Shown here: piece by piece, positions 62,601 to 64,000 of the stretch
Position numbering within the stretch: the stretch's first letter is position 1
Layout: each line of letters begins with the position of its first letter
Assembly: GCA_000181795.3 (NCBI GenBank)
Contig: CM012953.1
Location: forward strand, 4,520,292-4,584,291
From: Trichinella spiralis
Lineage: Eukaryota; Nematoda; Enoplea; Trichinellida; Trichinellidae
Length of the DNA: 64,000 nt
Direction: 5' to 3'
The notes under the pieces: model-generated
Database searches by the model: none
What the model was told of the DNA's origin: nothing
What the model saw: the letters and a program-made list of their open reading frames with translations, nothing else
Made by a program: the position numbers and the translations under genes

Positions 62601-64000
62601 TTCCATGATGGTCAACAATCTTTGTATTCTCATTTCGATAATATAACTAAAAATCGACTAAGTAATAACAAGAATTTAAGATGCTTGATTGATACTACAA
62701 ATACGACTGATACCTTGCATTGAATTCTGAGTCAATATCTACGCAAAGTTTCCGAAAAGCATTCAAAGCGCCATTTCGTACCGCTTCTTGTGTAGACCAC
62801 ACCAATTCAAAACATTTCCATATTGTTTCATTGTTACTTGACACATCATGTGAAACACAGTTAACCAAAAAGTCAATTGATTCGAGCACATCGGACAGTT
62901 GATTCTGATACAGCATTTCGGTAATCAATGGCAAAATCGAATGCACTTGTTGCAAAAAGCATATACTATCCTGGAAAAAAAATTAAAATTACTTCCAATA
63001 TATGCAAAATTAAAATCCAAATATTATTTATTTACCTCAATGAATCGTATGACAACCTTCTGCCGTTGCACTTGATCCCCTTGCATAACTTTTTCTCGGA
63101 TTTCTTCAGCCAACGGTCCATCAGCTATTACAGAAGCCATGATCAAATCTGAAACAAATTATAAAAAAAAACACCATCATTTATTTCTATTCATTTATCA
63201 AAAAAAATAATATCGAACCCAGAAAAACAAATTTTATCGCATCTAAAAGGTTTCGCTTAAATTCGGCCGAAGTGCAGCTATAAAAAAAAGAAAAAAGAAA
63301 AAATCACTTTCAGTCAGTTTCTGTAGAAGCTTTTTACTTACTGTGTATCAAAAACTGACGCTAACAATGCACTGTCCGGATGCAATTTGCCAAAATGTAT
63401 AAAACGCAGAACTGTCTCTCTGTAATTACCATCCACTATACAATTCAACGCAGACAAGCTACTGTAAAAGAAAAAACCAAACAAAACATCAACCCATATG
63501 TATATATATAGCTTTTTCTGGAAAAATCAACTCACATTATATCTGAAACATCTTCAAAATTGCAAAGCTCATCCGGAAGATTCAGACTACCGTCTTCCCA
63601 ATATTTTTCTATGAGTTCGTCAAGAATATCGCTCATACGATTTCTTGCAATTGTCCATTTTTCATTCACTGAATCTTGTGCTTCACTTTCCTTATTTCCT
63701 TAATCAAACAAAATTATTTTTAATTTAAACAATTTTCATTCTAAAATTAAACCTTTAAATCTAGTTAAACCCGAATAAACAAGATTCTCCAAATTCTTCT
63801 TCTCTGTTTCCAGACGACTCTGAAGCTCCTCAATTGTCACCTCAAAAGAAAAGTTACATTTACATATAAATAAAAATAAATAAATAAATAAATAATGACA
63901 AAAATGCAATACCTTCTTCATAAAAGGGTTATTGCTTAAAATGCTACCAAGAAGCTGAATAGCTGCTTTCCGAACTGTAGGAAGTTTGTCAGCTAAGCGT
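56041..64000 (-). CDS. NCAPD2 (dpy-28): condensin I subunit NCAPD2 (CAP-D2), 5' part outside the window
   Basis: Forty exons are in the window, encoding about 1634 residues. Body exons: 63913-64000 (cut), 63753-63840, 63536-63698, 63342-63461, 63219-63277, 63036-63148, 62714-62970, 62562-62646, 62347-62477, 62155-62281, 61950-62037, 61746-61892, 61576-61664, 61458-61520, 61268-61361, 61090-61213, 60786-60941, 60534-60711, 60367-60461, 60232-60312, 59991-60174, 59732-59924. They match the HEAT-repeat region of human NCAPD2: KAAIQLLGSILSNNPF, FELVWSTQEAVRNGALNAFRKL, EYGVRLIFYAAPNPDVICAS, KFCAENCRLLVTMLEKSKFPIVRR, TVDENPTIVSLAKRFFKEYSEK and DKLCERF. CAP-D2 links the kleisin of condensin I to DNA in mitotic chromosome compaction. 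Translation continues in phase from 59732 into a tail of 18 more exons, described separately. Confidence 0.9.

Overview
The window is nuclear DNA of a small, AT-rich animal genome, almost certainly a nematode. The evidence is a TWiK-type two-pore potassium channel, a cuticlin-like ZP protein with a furin site, an ODR-2/HOT-like Ly6 protein, an SPD-2/CEP192 protein, many introns of about 45-100 bp ending in TTTYAG, and polypyrimidine-AG sites a few bases upstream of several ATGs that look like spliced-leader acceptors. A clade I worm (Trichinella/Trichuris-like) is a guess only. There is no prokaryotic, CRISPR or viral feature. One assembly gap of 891 Ns lies at 45394-46284.

Layout: 0.7-2.2 kb TWiK channel (-); 5.0-6.1 kb PAF acetylhydrolase Ib catalytic subunit (+); 6.4-9.1 kb secreted, probably GPI-anchored Ly6 protein (-); 12.7-14.7 kb two-finger C2H2 protein (-) whose first intron carries a deleted Tigger/pogo transposon; 15.7-17.5 kb CDK5RAP3 (+); 17.7-23.7 kb three minus-strand genes: a MOCOS-like NifS-domain protein without a MOSC domain, an unrecognised 270-aa protein, and ALG1; 24.4-25.7 kb LST8 (+); 27.3-29.7 kb cuticlin-like ZP protein (+); 30.6-32.3 kb uridine phosphorylase (+); 32.5-37.4 kb SPD-2/CEP192 (-); 38.4-42.3 kb EXOC3/SEC6 (+); 42.8-44.6 kb CWC21/SRRM2-type splicing factor (+); 45.1-46.7 kb inverted CCAAT-box arms around the gap; 47.4-54.4 kb class II PITP (PITPNM/RdgB) (-); 56.0-64.0 kb condensin subunit NCAPD2 (-), cut by the window's right edge.

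The models were built by reading splice sites and checking that reading phase is kept across every intron; all multi-exon genes listed close in frame. The genes are mostly conserved single-copy housekeeping genes (mTOR complex, exocyst, centrosome, condensin, UFMylation, N-glycosylation, nucleotide salvage, lipid transfer). They do not form one pathway.

The most unusual structures are: (1) an NCAPD2 tail of about 726 residues made of 18 small exons in which all 18 successive introns are phase 1, although introns of the HEAT-repeat body use all phases; (2) a MOCOS-like gene that stops after the NifS domain with no room for the MOSC half; (3) facing CCAAT-rich arms that may be inverted duplicate promoters flanking the gap; (4) a GC-AG intron in the ZP gene and a likely second one in NCAPD2.
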